From the NCBI GenBank assembly GCA_030531555.1, contig JAUNNI010000002.1, forward strand, positions 31,159-95,158: a stretch of 64,000 bases of DNA, given 5' to 3'. The stretch's first letter is position 1, and every line of letters starts with the position of its first letter. The position numbers and the translations under genes are program-made. Positions 9,622-18,519 of the stretch are shown one piece after another. The notes under the pieces were generated by a model. It had not been told where the DNA came from. It made no database searches and saw only the letters and a program-made list of their open reading frames with translations. Source of the stretch: Eubacteriales bacterium. Lineage in GTDB: Bacteria > Bacillota > Clostridia > Lachnospirales > Lachnospiraceae.

Positions 9622-10548
9622 ATGTTTAAAGTCAAATTAACAGATATGATTGAAAGAATGGAACTGAAGAACCTTCTTGATATCGATGTAAGTGACATTG
9701 AGATTACGGATGCTGCTGTAAACCGTATTGCGTTGCAGCTGACAGGATTTTTTGAATATTTTCAGGAAAACCGTATACAGGTAATCGGGAATGCAGAATA
9801 TGCTTATCTTAAAGGAAAATCAGATGAAGAAATGATTCCAATTTATGAAAAACTTTTCAGTTATAACATTCCTTGCCTGGTTGTCTGCCAGGGCAATATC
9901 CCATGCGATCGTATGATCAATGTGGCAGAGGAAAAAGGAATCCCAATTCTTACTACCAACAGAAATACTTCCGAGTTTATCGCCATTACGGTTCGTTGGC
10001 TCAGTGAAAGACTGGCACCTCGTGTTTCTATCCATGGCGTATTGGTTGATGTTCATGGAGAAGGTGTTCTCATCATGGGTGAGAGTGGAATTGGTAAGAG
10101 CGAGGCTGCTTTGGAACTGATCCACCGTGGACATCGTCTGGTGTCCGACGACGTTGTGGAAATCCGTAAAGTAAGTGATGATAAGTTAGTTGGAACTTCC
10201 CCGGATATCACAAGACATTTTATTGAGCTTCGAGGAATAGGAATCGTGGATGTAAAGAGTCTTTTTGGTGTAAAGAGTGTTATGGAATTCTCCACCATTG
10301 ACATGGTAATCCGTTTGGAAGACTGGAACAGAGAAGCTAATTATGACCGTTTGGGCCTGGAGGAAGAATACATTGAATTCCTTGGCAATAAGGTGGTTTG
10401 TTATTCGATCCCAGTTCGTCCGGGACGTAACCTCGCAGTTATTGTTGAGTCTGCCGCAAGTAATTTCCGTGCGAAGAAAATGGGTTACAACGCGGCACAG
10501 GAACTTTATAACCGCGTAACAGGTAATCTTGGCAAGAAAAAAGATTGA
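9622..10548 (+). CDS. hprK: HPr kinase/phosphorylase
   Basis: This bifunctional enzyme phosphorylates and dephosphorylates Ser46 of HPr and Crh and so drives carbon catabolite control in Firmicutes. The 308-residue protein has the Walker A motif GESGIGKS at residues 153-160, then HRLVSDDVVEI, and the signature LRGIGIVDVKSLFG. The length is normal. It leads a cluster with glucokinase, murB, whiA and a Crh-like HPr at 13610, which is its likely substrate. GAGGAG precedes the ATG. The identification is secure. Confidence 0.95.
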   Translation: MFKVKLTDMIERMELKNLLDIDVSDIEITDAAVNRIALQLTGFFEYFQENRIQVIGNAEYAYLKGKSDEEMIPIYEKLFSYNIPCLVVCQGNIPCDRMINVAEEKGIPILTTNRNTSEFIAITVRWLSERLAPRVSIHGVLVDVHGEGVLIMGESGIGKSEAALELIHRGHRLVSDDVVEIRKVSDDKLVGTSPDITRHFIELRGIGIVDVKSLFGVKSVMEFSTIDMVIRLEDWNREANYDRLGLEEEYIEFLGNKVVCYSIPVRPGRNLAVIVESAASNFRAKKMGYNAAQELYNRVTGNLGKKKD

Positions 10549-10591
10549 TAAAGAAAGAAGACCGGTGAAAGAAAATAAGGAGATATAAGGT

Positions 10592-11530
10592 ATGAAAGAA
10601 TACATTTTTGGTGTTGATTTAGGTGGTACTACCGTAAAAATTGGGATCTTTAATACAGAAGGAAACCTTCTTCACAAATGGGAAATCCCTACCAGAAGAG
10701 AGGAAAATGGAGATTATATTCTTCCGGACATCGCAGCGTCCTGTAAAGCCACCGCAAAAGAACAGGGCTATGATATGGATGATTTCAAAGGCCTTGGAAT
10801 TGGCATTCCTGGAGCTGTGGACAAAAATGGAATCAGTCCTAGCTGTGTAAATCTTGGCTGGGGCTATAAAGAAGTAAAACGTGAATTGGAAGAAATGATT
10901 GGAATTCCATGTTTTGTTGATAATGATGCCAATGTTGCAGCTTATGGTGAGATGTGGATGGGTGCAGGAAAAGGAAGCGAAGATATGGTTATGGTTACTC
11001 TTGGTACCGGTATCGGTGGTGGAGTAATTGCCAACGGACGTATCATTTCCGGTGCGCATGGCTACGGTGCAGAAATCGGTCATATGCGCATCAATATGCA
11101 TGAAAAAGAGGCAAGATGTAACTGTGGAAAATATGGTTGCTTCGAACAGTATTGTTCTGCTACAGGTATTGCAAATGAGGCCAAAAAAGGACTGAAAGAT
11201 CCGGAAGTGAAGAGCATTCTTCGTGATCTTGACGAAATCACTGCAAAGGATGTATTCGATGCGGTAAAAGCCAGTGATGCATTTGCTATTGGTCAAATTG
11301 AACAATTCGGAAGACGTCTTGCCAGAGGATTATCTTTCATTGCAGGCGTAACGGATCCTGAGATTTTTGTAATCGGTGGTGGTGTTTCCAAAGCCGGAAA
11401 TATCATTATTGATGTGGTAAAACGTTATTATCCAGAGTTTATCTATGGCAATCAGAAATTAGTGAAGTTCGTACTTGCAGAATTAGGAAATGACGCAGGC
11501 ATCTATGGCTGCGCAAAACTCGTTTTGTAA
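10592..11530 (+). CDS. glcK: ROK-family glucokinase
   Basis: This enzyme phosphorylates glucose at C6 using ATP. The 312-residue ROK protein shows the ATP-binding motif GVDLGGTTVKIGIF at the N terminus, FVDNDANVAA, GTGIGGGVI, the substrate-contacting GAEIGHM and the ROK zinc motif CNCGKYGCFEQYCS. It sits 43 bases after hprK, so the two are probably cotranscribed, and a terminator follows it. Glucokinase is the best supported specificity for this clostridial branch, although other hexoses or N-acetylated sugars cannot be excluded from sequence alone. Confidence 0.9.
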   Translation: MKEYIFGVDLGGTTVKIGIFNTEGNLLHKWEIPTRREENGDYILPDIAASCKATAKEQGYDMDDFKGLGIGIPGAVDKNGISPSCVNLGWGYKEVKRELEEMIGIPCFVDNDANVAAYGEMWMGAGKGSEDMVMVTLGTGIGGGVIANGRIISGAHGYGAEIGHMRINMHEKEARCNCGKYGCFEQYCSATGIANEAKKGLKDPEVKSILRDLDEITAKDVFDAVKASDAFAIGQIEQFGRRLARGLSFIAGVTDPEIFVIGGGVSKAGNIIIDVVKRYYPEFIYGNQKLVKFVLAELGNDAGIYGCAKLVL

Positions 11531-11569
11531 ATGTTTCTAAAAAAACAATATTTTTTAGTATATTTATCC

Positions 11570-11599
11570 AAAAAGGTGGCAAAAAGCCACCTTTTTTTT
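11570..11599 (+). terminator. Intrinsic terminator after glcK
   Basis: AAAAAGGTGGC and GCCACCTTTTT form an 11-bp stem around an A5 loop, ending in a T8 run. Confidence 0.9.
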
Positions 11600-11696
11600 C
11601 GTCTGAATAGATATTGTGCAACTTTTTATCATAGAGTATTATATTAGAGTAACTTTTTAACTTGATGTATTTTGCTTTTTAGGCAGGAGATATGTT

Positions 11697-12623
11697 ATGT
11701 GTCTTGTTATGAAAGAAAAATTAGAGAAAATCATAACTCAGGGAACCGTTTTAGAAATGGAAGTGATGAAGAAACACACATCATTTTCCATTGGTGGACC
11801 GGCCGACTATTTTGTTGAGCCTGCAAGCATTGAGGAAATCGAAGCAGTATGTTGTCTGGTTCGTGAGGAAAAGATACCGTTTTTTGTTTTGGGTAATGGA
11901 AGTAACCTTCTGGTATCCGATGATGGAATTCGAGGAATTGTTCTTCATTTAGGAAAAAACTTTTCTGAGATTAAGGTGGAAGGAGATATCATCAGTGCTC
12001 AGGCTGGTGCCATACTTGCAAGTGTTGCAAGAACTGCTTTGGATTATTCTTTTACCGGTTTTGAATTTGCAGCAGGAATCCCAGGTTCCTTTGGTGGCGC
12101 GGTTGCCATGAATGCTGGGGCATACGGTGGAGAAATCAAAGATGTAATCTTAGATGCAACCGTTTTAACTCCAGAAGGAAACATTCTTACTCTTGGTAAA
12201 GAAGAATTAGATCTTTCTTATCGTCACAGCTGTATTTTTGATAAAAATTATATTGTTCTTTCTGCACGAATCCAGCTTACAAAGGGGGATGCGAATCAGG
12301 TAAAAGAAAGAATGAACGAATTGGCGCAAGCCAGAAGAGACAAACAGCCTTTGGAATACCCAAGTGCAGGATCTACCTTCAAACGTCCGGAAGGATACTT
12401 TGCAGGAAAACTGATCCAGGATGCAGGTCTTAAGGGGTATACCGTTGGTGGTTGTATGGTTTCTGAAAAACATGCAGGCTTTGTGGTGAATCACAAAGGC
12501 GCAACTGCTTCCGAAGTTAGATTTTTAATTGAACAGGTACAAAAGAAGATTATGGATCAATTTGGTGTCCTGATGGAACCAGAGGTTCGTATGATAGGAT
12601 TTGAGAATCCAACGGAGGAATAA
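11697..12623 (+). CDS. murB: UDP-N-acetylenolpyruvoylglucosamine reductase
   Basis: MurB reduces UDP-GlcNAc-enolpyruvate to UDP-MurNAc using NADPH and FAD, the second committed step of peptidoglycan synthesis. The 308-residue protein has the FAD-binding segments HTSFSIGGPADYFVEP and FVLGNGSNLLVSDDG, then FAAGIPGSFGGAVAMNAGAY, SYRHSCIF and the C-terminal YPSAGSTFKRPEG with the proton-donating serine. AGGAG lies 7 bases before the ATG at 11697, which favours that start over the internal ATG at 11709. MurA, its partner enzyme, is encoded at 27142. The gene occupies its usual clostridial place between glcK and whiA. Confidence 0.95.
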   Translation: MCLVMKEKLEKIITQGTVLEMEVMKKHTSFSIGGPADYFVEPASIEEIEAVCCLVREEKIPFFVLGNGSNLLVSDDGIRGIVLHLGKNFSEIKVEGDIISAQAGAILASVARTALDYSFTGFEFAAGIPGSFGGAVAMNAGAYGGEIKDVILDATVLTPEGNILTLGKEELDLSYRHSCIFDKNYIVLSARIQLTKGDANQVKERMNELAQARRDKQPLEYPSAGSTFKRPEGYFAGKLIQDAGLKGYTVGGCMVSEKHAGFVVNHKGATASEVRFLIEQVQKKIMDQFGVLMEPEVRMIGFENPTEE

Positions 12624-12658
12624 TCAATTAGGCAAATAAGCAACGGGAGGAAGAATCC

Positions 12659-13576
12659 ATGTCATTTTCTTCAGAAGTGAAGAAAGAATTATCTCATGCA
12701 CCGATGGAAAATGAACATGACTGTGCGGCAGAAATCGCCGGTTTCATCACCTTCGGGGGAGAGATTCATCTGACCGAAGCAGGGAATTTGGATATCCTTT
12801 TCCGCTCAGAGAATTCTGTGGTGGCAGAACGTTTTATTGCTTTGAACCAGAAATTGGGTTTTGTTGTAGAACAAGGGAAGATGCCACATGATTATCTTGT
12901 GATTGGAGAGAAATCAAAGATGCATTTACTGAAGCTTTGTGGCTTCATGGATAATCTGGGAAGACTGGTGGAAGAAGAAGAGATATTCGAGAATACACTG
13001 CTTCAAAACAATACTTGTCAGAGAGCCTTTTTGAGAGGAGCTTTTCTGGCCTGTGGATCCATTACGGATCCGGAAAAAAATTACCATTTTGAGATTACTT
13101 GCAATTCCGAAACTATTGCCTGTATGTTAAAAGATCAAATGGAATTTTTTGGATTGGAAGCGAAGATTGTGCTTCGCAAGAAATACTATGTAGTATATAT
13201 GAAAGAAGGATCCATGATTTCTGAGATGTTAGCAATCATGGAAGGACATATTTCCAAATTAAATTTTGAAAATATCCGTATCTTTAAAGATGTAAGAAAT
13301 GTAGTCAATCGTCGTGTGAACTGTGAGACTGCAAATATTAACAAAACAGTTTCTGCAGCGCGAAAACAAATCGAAGATATTGAATATATTGAAAAGACGA
13401 TTGGGCTCAAAGGCTTACCAGAATCATTGAGAGCAATTGCCAGTGCAAGATTGGAAGAACCTTCGGCGACTTTGAAAGAATTAGGGGAAAGACTTCAACC
13501 TCCTGTTGGAAAATCAGGAGTGAACCATCGCCTTAGAAAAATCAGCCAGATTGCACAAGAATTAAGAGATAAATAA
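12659..13576 (+). CDS. whiA: WhiA-family DNA-binding regulator
   Basis: WhiA proteins combine a degenerate LAGLIDADG homing-endonuclease fold with a C-terminal helix-turn-helix. In Bacillus WhiA affects cell division and chromosome segregation. The 305-residue protein begins SFSSEVKKELSH, has the LAGLIDADG-derived RAFLRGAFLACGSI in the middle, and ends with a WhiA-type HTH (SATLKELGERLQPPVGKSGVNHRLRK, given here as spanning about residues 265-293). It follows murB after 35 bases. In many relatives rapZ lies between these two genes; here there is no room for it. Confidence 0.94.
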   Translation: MSFSSEVKKELSHAPMENEHDCAAEIAGFITFGGEIHLTEAGNLDILFRSENSVVAERFIALNQKLGFVVEQGKMPHDYLVIGEKSKMHLLKLCGFMDNLGRLVEEEEIFENTLLQNNTCQRAFLRGAFLACGSITDPEKNYHFEITCNSETIACMLKDQMEFFGLEAKIVLRKKYYVVYMKEGSMISEMLAIMEGHISKLNFENIRIFKDVRNVVNRRVNCETANINKTVSAARKQIEDIEYIEKTIGLKGLPESLRAIASARLEEPSATLKELGERLQPPVGKSGVNHRLRKISQIAQELRDK

Positions 13577-13609
13577 GGGATTTGTTACATAACAGAATGG
13601 AGGTCAAAT

Positions 13610-13867
13610 ATGGTTACGAAATCAATGGTAGTGAATATCCCAGCGGGCTTAGATCCAAGTACAGTTGCAATGTTTATTCAGATTGCAAGCCAGTATGAAA
13701 GCAAGATTTATGTTGAAGTTGAGGAAAAGAAGGTAAATGCAAAAAGTATCATGGGAATGATGAGCTTAGGTTTACCAGAAGGTTCCGATTTGACAATGAT
13801 TGCAGATGGTTCCGATGAAGTAGATGCAATTGATCATATTCAGAGATACCTTAATAACGAACAGTAA
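13610..13867 (+). CDS. Crh-like HPr-family protein lacking His15
   Basis: This 85-residue protein has the HPr fold and length. Ser46, the target of HPr kinase, is present in the motif AKSIMGMMSL. The active-site loop that reads GLHARPA in true HPr reads GLDPSTV here, so the phosphocarrier His15 is Asp15. It therefore cannot accept phosphate from enzyme I in the usual way. Bacillus Crh likewise has no His15 and lies beside the whiA homologue, where it serves as a CcpA cofactor when phosphorylated at Ser46. Linkage to hprK and whiA supports the same role. It is not orthologous to Crh on sequence alone, so the symbol is left empty. A true HPr must be encoded elsewhere. Confidence 0.88.
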   Translation: MVTKSMVVNIPAGLDPSTVAMFIQIASQYESKIYVEVEEKKVNAKSIMGMMSLGLPEGSDLTMIADGSDEVDAIDHIQRYLNNEQ

Positions 13868-13934
13868 TAAAAAAGGGGTTGTTACCCGCAAGCGGTCTTT
13901 GAAAACCCCATGAAAATCGTAGAAACCATATCCG

Positions 13935-13975
13935 AGAGATCAGAGAATTCGACAGGATTCTCTGATCTCTTTTTT
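13935..13975 (+). terminator. Intrinsic terminator after the Crh-like gene
   Basis: A perfect 14-bp inverted repeat (13935-13948 with 13957-13970) is followed by TTTTTT. It ends the murB-whiA-crh-like transcript. Confidence 0.9.
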
Positions 13976-13987
13976 GGTATCCAAAAA

Positions 13988-14030
13988 GGTCAGTTTTCAG
14001 CGATTTTCAGGGACATTCGAAAGCCGCCTT
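13988..14030 (-). repeat. 43-nt conserved 3'-UTR element, copy A
   Basis: This matches 39998-40040 at 39 of 43 positions. It lies 27 nt beyond the stop codon of the minus-strand zinc-ribbon gene; copy B lies 26 nt beyond the stop of the minus-strand S4 gene. It contains no reading frame and no strong hairpin of its own. Confidence 0.75.
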
Positions 14031-14056
14031 TTTTGGTGTAAAGACAGCCCTTTCTT

Positions 14057-14857
14057 TCATTTAGGGAATCCATATAAGTTATAGAAAAGATTTTCATCGA
14101 GATCGAGCAAAGTCCAATGTCCGTCTTTGATTCCATAAACGATGGTTCCCGTCACTTTATTGAATTCTTTGTCCTCCGTGAGGCGGTCAATCCAGCCAGA
14201 GAAGCTGTCCGGCAGGGCCTTTTCCTCCTTTTTTGTCTGGAAGAAATCGGAAAACCATCCCGTTACCTGGGACCACCAGTTTCCACCGGATGTCGTTTCT
14301 TCTATGAGAGAATCCAGCTCTTCTTTCATTTCCTCCACCAACTGTGGGTAGTTCAAGTTGGAGGTGGTGAGAGTTACGGTACATTTGTTGTAAGTAACTG
14401 AGACGTCGTCTATGGTATAATCGGCCCGTTTGGTGAGTGCCTGGAAGAAAGCTTCATAGTCTGCTTCAATTCCAAAACGGTTAAGTAAATGACCAAGGCT
14501 TGTCTGGTCGATGGTTTCTTCAAGCTGAGATGTCATGTATTCTTTGATGTTTGCATTTTCTTTCCACTGATCTGGAATCTTGTCATCGAGTTCTGTGAAA
14601 TCCATCTTGATGGCACAATCCATGGCAGTGGCAGTCATTTCTTTACATTTTTCTTCAATCATATGAAGGTAATAGTAATATCCTCCCGCAGCACCGATAC
14701 ATAGAAGAAAAAGCATAAGCAAGAGAATGAGAAAAATGTGTTTTTTCTTTCGAACTTTTTTTACTGGTACGTAATGGGCTTCTTGATTGATTCCTCCACA
14801 GCCCGGACAAGCAGAGCGGTTATCATCGTATCGTGTTCCACATTTTGGACAAATCAT
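14057..14857 (-). CDS. Zinc-ribbon membrane-anchored protein of unknown function
   Basis: The 266-residue protein starts with a zinc ribbon (MICPKCGTRY then CPGCGG, four Cys), followed by a basic stretch, one membrane helix rich in L, I and G, and a roughly 200-residue extracytoplasmic part. This arrangement resembles TcaA/YvbJ-like zinc-ribbon proteins of Firmicutes. The start at 14857 is chosen over the open frame further upstream because AAGGAGGAG lies just ahead of this ATG. No partner gene is adjacent. The 43-nt repeat element lies in its 3' region. Function is unknown. Confidence 0.75.
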   Translation of the reverse strand: MICPKCGTRYDDNRSACPGCGGINQEAHYVPVKKVRKKKHIFLILLLMLFLLCIGAAGGYYYYLHMIEEKCKEMTATAMDCAIKMDFTELDDKIPDQWKENANIKEYMTSQLEETIDQTSLGHLLNRFGIEADYEAFFQALTKRADYTIDDVSVTYNKCTVTLTTSNLNYPQLVEEMKEELDSLIEETTSGGNWWSQVTGWFSDFFQTKKEEKALPDSFSGWIDRLTEDKEFNKVTGTIVYGIKDGHWTLLDLDENLFYNLYGFPK

Positions 14858-15018
14858 GATGACTCCTCCTTTGATCCTTTTTTTAGCGATAGTATAGAGA
14901 GGGAAAAAAAGAAAGTCAAGAAGGTAAGGTTTTTCCATTTTTACCATATAATCTGTGTTATAATCATAGGAAAATAAGATTGGATTTAGGAAAAATCCAA
15001 ATAACCTACGGAGGTTTT

Positions 15019-16197
15019 ATGATGAATGAAAAAAAGAGAGATTCGATTTTTAAGAAGGCATGGTTAGAAAGTCTGCCTATGATGATCGCATTGATGGGAG
15101 CCATTGTTTTCTTTTTGGTAATATATCGTTATAAAGATATTTTTGGCTTGCTTTCTAAATTGTGTTCCGTGCTTCGACCAATTATCATTGGTGTAGTGAT
15201 TGCTTATTTGCTCCGACCTATTGAGAAGAGAACGGAGAGATATCTGATCTTGCTGTGGAAGAAGGCAGGAAAGAAAGAAGTGAAAAATGAGAAGGCAGTG
15301 CGTATGCCGGCAATCCTTTTGACCTTTGTTTTTGTGGGGGCTATTTTTTATACCTTGTTATATCTTGTAGTACCACAGCTCTACCAAAATATTTACCGTA
15401 TTGTTAATATGGTACCAGGTCAGCTGACAAGAACGTATCGAGAAATTATCAGAATTGCCAGCAACAATCCTCAGATGCAGGAGATTGTGGAAAAAGCATA
15501 CACCTATCTTATGGATTTTATCACTGGCTGGGTGAAGAAAGATATGCTGGAACAGTTCTCCATGTTGGTTGGCAAAATCTTTAGTGTATTTGGTGCTTTA
15601 TCTCATTTCTTTATTGGGATTATTGTTGCAATTTATATTCTTCTCAGTCTGGAGACCTTCAAACGATATTTTGATTTGATCTTACGTGCTTTTTTCTCCA
15701 ATAAGGCATCGACAAAAATCCGTGAAGTTTTAAAAGAAAGTGATCGCATCTTTGGAGGTTTCATCAGTGGCAAGATCATTGATTCTTTTATCATTGGTCT
15801 GATCTGTTTTGCGGGAGCATTGATCTTAAGATTCCCTTATGTGGTACTGGTCAGCGTGATTGTTGGTGTGACCAACGTGATTCCTTTCTTTGGCCCATAT
15901 ATTGGTGCCATTCCAAGTACTATTTTGATCATGCTCGACAGTCCGACAAAAGGTTTGATCTTCCTTGTGTTTGTTGTTTTATTGCAGCAGTTTGATGGAA
16001 ATATTCTGGGACCAAAGATTTTGGGACAATCCACAGGACTTTCCCCATTTTGGGTTATTTTCTCAATCATTTTGTTCAGTGGATTATTCGGACTGATTGG
16101 AATGCTGATTGGTGTGCCTGCATTTGGTGTCATATATTATCTTCTTAAGAACTTTATTCACCATCGTATTGAAAAGAAAGAACAGGTAAAATCGTGA
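15019..16197 (+). CDS. AI-2E family transporter
   Basis: This 392-residue protein of the AI-2E (YdiK/PerM/YtvI) family has several membrane helices. It shows the conserved C-terminal block with GVTNVIPFFGPYIGAIPS and LQQFDGNILGPKILG, followed by the last hydrophobic pair. Members export small molecules or act in Na+/H+ exchange; the substrate cannot be predicted. GGAGGT precedes the ATG at 15019. The last codon overlaps the GTG start of the next gene (GTGA), which implies translational coupling with the anchored sugar-binding protein. Confidence 0.88.
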   Translation: MMNEKKRDSIFKKAWLESLPMMIALMGAIVFFLVIYRYKDIFGLLSKLCSVLRPIIIGVVIAYLLRPIEKRTERYLILLWKKAGKKEVKNEKAVRMPAILLTFVFVGAIFYTLLYLVVPQLYQNIYRIVNMVPGQLTRTYREIIRIASNNPQMQEIVEKAYTYLMDFITGWVKKDMLEQFSMLVGKIFSVFGALSHFFIGIIVAIYILLSLETFKRYFDLILRAFFSNKASTKIREVLKESDRIFGGFISGKIIDSFIIGLICFAGALILRFPYVVLVSVIVGVTNVIPFFGPYIGAIPSTILIMLDSPTKGLIFLVFVVLLQQFDGNILGPKILGQSTGLSPFWVIFSIILFSGLFGLIGMLIGVPAFGVIYYLLKNFIHHRIEKKEQVKS

Positions 16198-17159
16198 AAA
16201 AGAATAAAGGTTTATTTCTTCTTTGTTTTTTGGGGATATCCATCATCTTTATCATCTGTACGGCAGTTTTGGTGGGAACAGATAATAAAAATAATAGGGG
16301 CGAAAAACGAAAGAAGATTGGTATTGTGTACATGACCATGAACAATCCTTATTTTAATGTCATAAATAAAGAAATTGTTGCTGTGGCAAGGGATCGAGGA
16401 GACGATGTCATCACCCGAGATTCTGGCCTGGATGCAGACATGCAGATTCGCCAGGTGGAGGAGTTCATCGAAGAAAAAGTGGATATTATTATCATCAATG
16501 CTGTGGATTCCAAAAAGATCCTGCCTGCTCTGAAAAAAGCAAAGAAGGCAAATATTCCGGTGATTGCACTGGATACAGAATGTGATTCGGATTATGTAGA
16601 TGCCATCATCACATCGAACAATTATCGTGCTGGAGTGATGGCGGCGGAAGATTTGATGGAAAGACGGGACGGCGGAAGGATTTTAATTCTGGAGCATGTT
16701 AATAACAAATCCAGTCATGATCGTATTGAGGGATTTTTGTATACCTTAAAAAAAGAAAAAAAACCATTTGAGATTATCGATCGGGTGGAATGTTATGGAC
16801 AGTTGGAAATTGCTGCACCAGTTGTGGAAGGTTATTTGAAAAAAGGGGAAAAGATTGATGTGATCATGGCCTTAAATGACCCGGCAGCCCTTGGAGCTAT
16901 GGCAGCTCTAGACAATCAGGGGAAATTGGATGGTGTTTTGGTTTATGGAGTGGATGGTGCTCCTGAGGCAAAAGCCATGATCTATAAAGGCATGATGACT
17001 GCGACGATTGCACAAAGTCCGACGAAGACAGGAAAGATGGCAGCAAATTACATGTATACCTTGATGGAGGGACATGAAGTGGTGAAGAAAAGTATTCTTC
17101 CGGTTACTTTCATCTCATCCGATAATATTGAAAAGTACAGTTTGACAAACTGGGAGTAA
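16194..17159 (+). CDS. Membrane-anchored type I periplasmic sugar-binding protein
   Basis: This 321-residue protein has an N-terminal hydrophobic helix without a lipobox and a complete two-lobe ribose-binding-protein fold. KKIGIVYMTMNNPYF opens lobe one, followed by VDIIIINAVDSKKI, ITSNNYRAGVMAAEDL and VYGVDGAPEAKAMI. No ABC permease or ATPase is nearby; instead a histidine kinase and response regulator follow directly. It therefore probably acts as an extracytoplasmic sugar sensor that presents ligand to the kinase, like the XylFII-type sensors of clostridia. The GTG start overlaps the preceding stop. The ligand is unknown. Confidence 0.85.
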   Translation: MKKNKGLFLLCFLGISIIFIICTAVLVGTDNKNNRGEKRKKIGIVYMTMNNPYFNVINKEIVAVARDRGDDVITRDSGLDADMQIRQVEEFIEEKVDIIIINAVDSKKILPALKKAKKANIPVIALDTECDSDYVDAIITSNNYRAGVMAAEDLMERRDGGRILILEHVNNKSSHDRIEGFLYTLKKEKKPFEIIDRVECYGQLEIAAPVVEGYLKKGEKIDVIMALNDPAALGAMAALDNQGKLDGVLVYGVDGAPEAKAMIYKGMMTATIAQSPTKTGKMAANYMYTLMEGHEVVKKSILPVTFISSDNIEKYSLTNWE

Positions 17160-17169
17160 GGAGAGAACC

Positions 17170-18519
17170 ATGAACATATTGAAAAAGATAGATGTGATGA
17201 AAGGAAGTGATGTCTGCCTTCTGGCTATGATGGTTCTGAACTTTGTAATCGTGTGTTTTATGGGACTTGTTCCGGTTTTGACACAGATTCGAGCAGCCAA
17301 TATGAATGCAGAGGATTTTTTGGGAAGTCTTGTCTCTGTGCCAATGCATCCTAGCAGAAGATTACTTTTTGTGATTTCCATCTACATTTTTATTGTGCTT
17401 TGTATATTCACCAAAAGACAGTATTCAGGAAAATCGGATCGAATCTTCTTCTGGCTTAGCTGCTATGAAGTTTGTCTCGTCAGTTACCTGATGATTATTC
17501 TTGATATGTCTTATACCGGTGTTATATTTCTTATTGTGGCAGAGTATTTATCCTATATGGGAAATCAGAAAAACTGGATTGGATTCTTGATGGCGACCTT
17601 TGCTGTGTATCTGTTTTGTAATTATAGTCTGGTCAATATCATTTTCCCGATGAATTCTTTTGACATGTGGGCATCTTTCTACGGAGGAAAAAAAGCAGCC
17701 TTTTACATGGGAATTCGTACCAGCTGTGAGATTTTTAATCTCTTTTTGATGCTCCTTTATGTGGTTTTAACAATTTTGCAGGATAAGAGGGAAAAACGAC
17801 AGATTAGAGAACTTAACAACCGATTAAATCGAGCCAATGAACAGCTGAAAGATGCCAATGAACAGTTGAGACTTTATGCTGTACAAAAAGAAGAAATGGG
17901 CGAGATGAAAGAACGAAATCGTCTGGCCAGAGAGATTCATGATACATTAGGTCATATTCTGACAGGGATTTCCGTGGGAATCGATGCGGTACAGGTCTTG
18001 CTTGACATTGCACCGGATGCAGCGAAACAGCAGCTTGGCACTTTGGGCGAAATGTCAAGAAATGGTCTCAATGACGTTCGCCGTTCTGTACACAAATTAA
18101 AACCAGATTCATTGGAAAGCAAATCCATCGATTATGCAATTCAGAATATGGTAGAAGAAACATCCAAGTCCACAGGAGCTAAGATTTATTTTGTATCCTA
18201 TGGAGAAGGATTGGTTTATGAAGCAGATGAGGAAGAAACCATCTTCCGTCTGGTTCAGGAGGGAACAACCAATTCTTTAAGACATGGAAAAGCTACAGAA
18301 ATCTTTATTCGTCTTGATAAATATGAAGAAGGAATAGAGATTACACTGGAGGACAATGGATGCGGAAGCGCAGAAATCAAAGAAGGCTTTGGTCTTAGCC
18401 ACATGAGAGAACGCGTGGAGATGCTTGGAGGTATCATCACATTTACCAGTGAAAATGGATTTAAGATCCATGCGGTAATTCCGATTCGTGAAAGAAAGAC
18501 TGAGGAGGGTTTATTATGA
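17170..18519 (+). CDS. NarL/DesK-type sensor histidine kinase
   Basis: The 449-residue kinase has about six membrane helices within residues 15-205, a coiled-coil linker (about 207-245), a HisKA_3 domain with phosphoacceptor His257 in RLAREIHDTLGH, and an HATPase domain with NSLRHG and LEDNGCGS. The domain order is that of kinases paired with LuxR-type regulators, which is what follows. Its stop overlaps the regulator's ATG by 4 bases, so the two are translationally coupled. The sensor part has no large extracytoplasmic domain, consistent with reading the state of the binding proteins encoded on both sides. Confidence 0.9.
   Translation: MNILKKIDVMKGSDVCLLAMMVLNFVIVCFMGLVPVLTQIRAANMNAEDFLGSLVSVPMHPSRRLLFVISIYIFIVLCIFTKRQYSGKSDRIFFWLSCYEVCLVSYLMIILDMSYTGVIFLIVAEYLSYMGNQKNWIGFLMATFAVYLFCNYSLVNIIFPMNSFDMWASFYGGKKAAFYMGIRTSCEIFNLFLMLLYVVLTILQDKREKRQIRELNNRLNRANEQLKDANEQLRLYAVQKEEMGEMKERNRLAREIHDTLGHILTGISVGIDAVQVLLDIAPDAAKQQLGTLGEMSRNGLNDVRRSVHKLKPDSLESKSIDYAIQNMVEETSKSTGAKIYFVSYGEGLVYEADEEETIFRLVQEGTTNSLRHGKATEIFIRLDKYEEGIEITLEDNGCGSAEIKEGFGLSHMRERVEMLGGIITFTSENGFKIHAVIPIRERKTEEGLL

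Noticed and set aside
10619-11305. Long minus-strand open frames opposite glcK, mrp, coaBC and other genes
   Set aside because: They lie fully antisense to well-identified genes, have Cys/His/Phe-rich compositions typical of shadow frames and lack ribosome binding sites.
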